NCBI GenBank assembly: GCA_017412605.1
Contig: JAFPWY010000004.1
Span: forward strand, 62,001 to 126,000
Direction of reading: 5' to 3'
DNA from: Fibrobacter sp.
Lineage (GTDB): Bacteria; Fibrobacterota; Fibrobacteria; Fibrobacterales; Fibrobacteraceae
Length of the DNA stretch: 64,000 bases
Shown: in pieces, positions 61,824 to 64,000 of the stretch
How positions within the stretch are numbered: position 1 is the stretch's first letter
How the letters are laid out: each line of letters opens with the position of its first letter
Position numbers and translations under genes: made by a program
Notes under the pieces: generated by a model
The model's input: the letters and a program-made list of their open reading frames with translations, nothing else
What the model was told of the DNA's origin: nothing
The model's database searches: none

Positions 61824-62883
61824 CGCCCGCATGGTGAGCCGCTCCGGCATCGGCACCTGCATCCAGCATTGGCTCAGGGATGTCGGCTACAGCACAGCAC
61901 TTGGCGACCCGAAGGATCTTGAAGACTACAAGGATTCTGTTCCTGCCCAGATTCCCTTTATCAGCGGAATCTATGGTTACAAGGAGCAGCTAAAGTTCCC
62001 CTACAGTGCGCTCCGCAAGGAAAAGCCCGACGTATTGCACGTCCCGCACTGCAACGTGCCTCTTTTTTTCCGCGGCAAGATGATGGTGACCATCCACGAT
62101 CTCACCCACCTTGTCTATCCGGAATTCCTGCCATCCAAGATTGTTCACCTGTATTTCAAGTTCATTTTCTGGTTCGTCTGCAAGCGAGCAAACCGCATCA
62201 TGACGGATTCTGAAAGCACCAAGAACGACCTGATCCGCTTTTACAAGGCGGATGCAAGCAAGATGACGGTCGTTCCGCTGGGCGTTGGCAAGGAATTTGT
62301 CCGCAAGAGTCGCGAAGAAGTCGACTACCTGTACGAAAAGTACAACATTCCCCGCGACAAGAAAATTCTGCTTTACGTCGGGAACCTGCTCCCCCACAAG
62401 AACTTAAACATGCTCCTGGATGGTTTTGCCCGCATGCAGGGCCGTGAAGATTGCCGTCTCGTGCTTGTAGGCAAGGCTTTCGAAGGCCGCACGCGCGACA
62501 CCCGTGAAAAGGACCTGGGAATCGAAGATCTCACCATCCACGCCGGCATGGTCAGCCAGGAAGACCTCGTGAACTTCTACAATCTAGCAGACCTGTTCGT
62601 TCTCCCCTCGCTCTATGAAGGGTTCGGACTCCCCGTGCTCGAAGCGTTCGCCTGCGGTACGCCCGTGGCGTGTTCCCACGTTTCCTCGCTCCCCGAAGTC
62701 GGTGGCGACGTGGCAAAGTACTTTGACCCGAAAAATCCCGAAAGCATTGCGCGCACCTTGGAAAGATCCATTGACGACAAGGGAAAATACGACAAAGAGA
62801 TTGACGCCTGGGTGAGCACGTTTACATGGGAAAACAGCGCCAAGCAAATTCGTGAAATAGCCACGGAACTTGCTGCAAAATAA
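61795..62883 (+). CDS. GT4-family glycosyltransferase
   Basis: 362 residues. GT-B fold: IAIDARMVSRSGIGTCIQ at the N-terminus, VTIHDLTHL, SESTKNDLIRFYK, VVPLGVGKEF, LLYVGNLLPHKNLNMLLDGF and the C-terminal EX7E-like LPSLYEGFGLPVLEAFACGTPVACSHVSSLPEVGGDVA. Probably a mannosyl- or rhamnosyltransferase for a surface polysaccharide, given the gmd-rmd operon (29-bp overlap). The acceptor is unknown. Confidence 0.88.
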   Translation: MKSEPRIAIDARMVSRSGIGTCIQHWLRDVGYSTALGDPKDLEDYKDSVPAQIPFISGIYGYKEQLKFPYSALRKEKPDVLHVPHCNVPLFFRGKMMVTIHDLTHLVYPEFLPSKIVHLYFKFIFWFVCKRANRIMTDSESTKNDLIRFYKADASKMTVVPLGVGKEFVRKSREEVDYLYEKYNIPRDKKILLYVGNLLPHKNLNMLLDGFARMQGREDCRLVLVGKAFEGRTRDTREKDLGIEDLTIHAGMVSQEDLVNFYNLADLFVLPSLYEGFGLPVLEAFACGTPVACSHVSSLPEVGGDVAKYFDPKNPESIARTLERSIDDKGKYDKEIDAWVSTFTWENSAKQIREIATELAAK

Positions 62884-62892
62884 AGGTACGGA

Positions 62893-63837
62893 ATGCAGCA
62901 GGGCTCGGCAAAAAAGATTCTTTCCAACTTGTTGAAGGTCGCCATCAGCGTCGGCGGCCTCGCCTATATCTTCTGGAAAGTTCCATTTGCCGAGGTTTGC
63001 GGACACTGGACCGCACAGGCGCTGCCCTGGATACTGCTCATCCTGTTCTGTACCGTGTTCAGCATGATCATCCAGGCAAACCGCTGGCGAGGACTCTTGC
63101 TCGAAGAAGGCAAGAAGATAAAGTTCCGCACCTTTTACGCCTATATAGCCCTCGGATATTTTTTCAACAACCTGCTCCCGAGCGGATTCGGCGGTGACGC
63201 CGTCAAGACCATCGCCTTCGGCAAGCGCTTCGGAAACATCGCCAACTCGGTCGCAGCCGTCGCCATCTCGCGCGTGATGGGCCTCCTCGCCATGTTCCTC
63301 TGCTTCTTTGCGACGCTCCCCTTCGTCGTCGCACGTTACGACATCCCGGCCATCTACACCGGGGCCGTCTGCGCCGTTGCGCTCGTCTCCGTCCTCGTGA
63401 TTGTCGGCGGTCTATTCTCGGACAAGATAAAGCTCCCTGCAGGGCTTACCGCCAAGGTGCCATTCCTGCTCAAGTTGCAAGACGCATTCTCCATTTACCG
63501 CGGGTACAAGAAAGCATTCCTGCTTTCGGGACTCGATTCCATCTGGCTGCAGATTTCATCCATCGCCATCCACTACGCCTATTTCCAGGCAGTGGGCGTT
63601 CCCGTGGACCTTGCAACAATTACCGTATTCATGACCATCACCATCACGGTCTCGATGTTGCCGATTTCGGTGAACGGCATTGGTTTGCGCGAAGGCGTGA
63701 ACGTGAGTTTATTTACAGGCCTGCTCGGGATTCCCGCCGACATCGTCCTTGCGGCAGCGCTCATCGGCTACATTCCCATGCTGTTCCAGGCGGCACAAGG
63801 CGCAGCCGTGCTTGCCATTTACGGAAAAAAGAAATAA
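62893..63837 (+). CDS. LPG_synthase_TM-family (UPF0104/AglD-like) membrane protein
   Basis: 314 residues with about seven hydrophobic helices. The family signature is the loop between helices, FNNLLPSGFGGDAVKTIAFGKRFGN, where a conserved Gly-Gly-Asp and basic residues sit. The MLPISVNGIGLREGVNVSLF stretch near the end is also typical. Members flip or transfer lipid-linked groups. Ten bases after the GT4 gene in the gmd operon, so it may act on a glycan lipid rather than make lysyl-PG, as it lacks the lysyltransferase domain. Confidence 0.82.
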   Translation: MQQGSAKKILSNLLKVAISVGGLAYIFWKVPFAEVCGHWTAQALPWILLILFCTVFSMIIQANRWRGLLLEEGKKIKFRTFYAYIALGYFFNNLLPSGFGGDAVKTIAFGKRFGNIANSVAAVAISRVMGLLAMFLCFFATLPFVVARYDIPAIYTGAVCAVALVSVLVIVGGLFSDKIKLPAGLTAKVPFLLKLQDAFSIYRGYKKAFLLSGLDSIWLQISSIAIHYAYFQAVGVPVDLATITVFMTITITVSMLPISVNGIGLREGVNVSLFTGLLGIPADIVLAAALIGYIPMLFQAAQGAAVLAIYGKKK

Positions 63838-63839
63838 AA

Positions 63840-63872
63840 AAATCCGCAGGATTTTCTCCAGCGGATTCTTCT
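63840..63872. terminator. Terminator hairpin between convergent genes
   Basis: AATCCGC...GCGGATT stem; on the minus strand it is followed by TTTTTTTATTT, so it terminates the minus-strand gpsA, and it also closes the plus-strand operon. Confidence 0.75.
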
Positions 63873-63908
63873 ACAACATCACTTAAGTGAAACGATTTTT
63901 CGTCTTTC

Positions 63909-64000
63909 TTATTCCCACACTTCGGTTTTGAGTTCGCGGTCCCACATGGCCTTGATGACATCGTCCACATTCTTGCCCTCAAAGAGGAGAGCATGGACGG
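63909..64000 (-). CDS. gpsA: Glycerol-3-phosphate dehydrogenase [NAD(P)+], C-terminal fragment
   Basis: Only the last 30 codons are in the window. They read VHALLFEGKNVDDVIKAMWD then RELKTEVWE and a TAA stop. This matches the family's end (V..LLFEGK....AV..LM.R..K.E). GpsA makes sn-glycerol-3-phosphate for phospholipids. Confidence is limited by the short piece. Confidence 0.6.
   Translation of the reverse strand, partial: VHALLFEGKNVDDVIKAMWDRELKTEVWE

Noticed and set aside
62893-63837. Lysylphosphatidylglycerol synthetase (MprF)
   Set aside because: Only the membrane domain is present; the lysyltransferase domain is missing.

Overview
The window looks like chromosomal DNA of a Fibrobacter species (phylum Fibrobacterota). 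This is inferred from several things. One lipoprotein relic carries the Fibrobacter succinogenes major paralogous (FISUMP-type) domain. A secreted GH43 xylan-type enzyme has CBM6 modules and a C-terminal sorting-like tail. Secreted lipoproteins carry poly-serine linkers. The promoters are of the Bacteroidetes/Fibrobacter kind (TAnnTTTG boxes). The envelope is Gram-negative (lpxB, a full Tol-Pal operon, TolB). No phage, insertion sequence, integrase or CRISPR array was seen; this is core chromosome with a few lineage-specific envelope and secreted genes.

Layout. 1-1294: three small minus-strand genes (a CxxC protein, a degenerate SGNH-like protein, a TusA-like protein). 1465-3039: a processive GT2 synthase. 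3058-7568: a tightly overlapping minus-strand type IV pilus/type II secretion operon (secretin, fused GspL/GspC-like inner-membrane protein, PilX-like protein with a beta-rich tail, two minor prepilins). 7717-11031: an outer-membrane barrel, a GLUG/YDG secreted protein and a decayed FISUMP lipoprotein. 11238-17187: parE, an SRPBCC protein, a UbiD decarboxylase and an HExxH peptidase. 17177-23975: GH57 branching enzyme with a DUF4912 protein that has a histone-H1-like tail, then surface and lipoproteins. 24069-33902: thrC, a hypothetical gene with a winged-helix-like end, mutL, lpxB, dnaE. 34344-38149: a small lipoprotein, tpiA, secG, and murD flanked by two identical tRNA-Leu(GAG) genes. 38276-43754: GH43-CBM6 enzyme, tgt, acyl-CoA synthetase. 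43758-50239: tolQ-tolR-tolA-tolB-pal-cpoB followed by a thioredoxin-reductase-like enzyme and a radical SAM protein. 50413-52067: rnhB, purN, a small membrane protein. 52190-59804: a large GH116-type enzyme, a frameshifted MORN-repeat lipoprotein, a duplicated LamG-like lipoprotein. 59899-63837: gmd, rmd, a GT4 glycosyltransferase and an LPG-synthase-like membrane protein, probably a D-rhamnose/surface-glycan operon. The right edge holds the 3' end of gpsA.

The most unusual signal is a family of degenerate 7-bp tandem arrays, found at eight places between 24.0 and 51.3 kb. Units include CTAGNNN, GCTCAYN, TGAGCNN, AGTTATG and ATCGTCT. The arrays sit at stop codons, just upstream of promoter boxes, around GC-rich mini-hairpins with 3-nt loops, and once in frame inside rnhB. 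A second theme is promoter boxes placed so close to start codons that mutL, purN, gmd, tgt, dnaE and the SRPBCC gene may have leaderless or near-leaderless mRNAs. Other oddities are a nonsense codon in a lipoprotein signal peptide, an A6 frameshift in the MORN lipoprotein, and a MutL lacking the usual endonuclease motifs.
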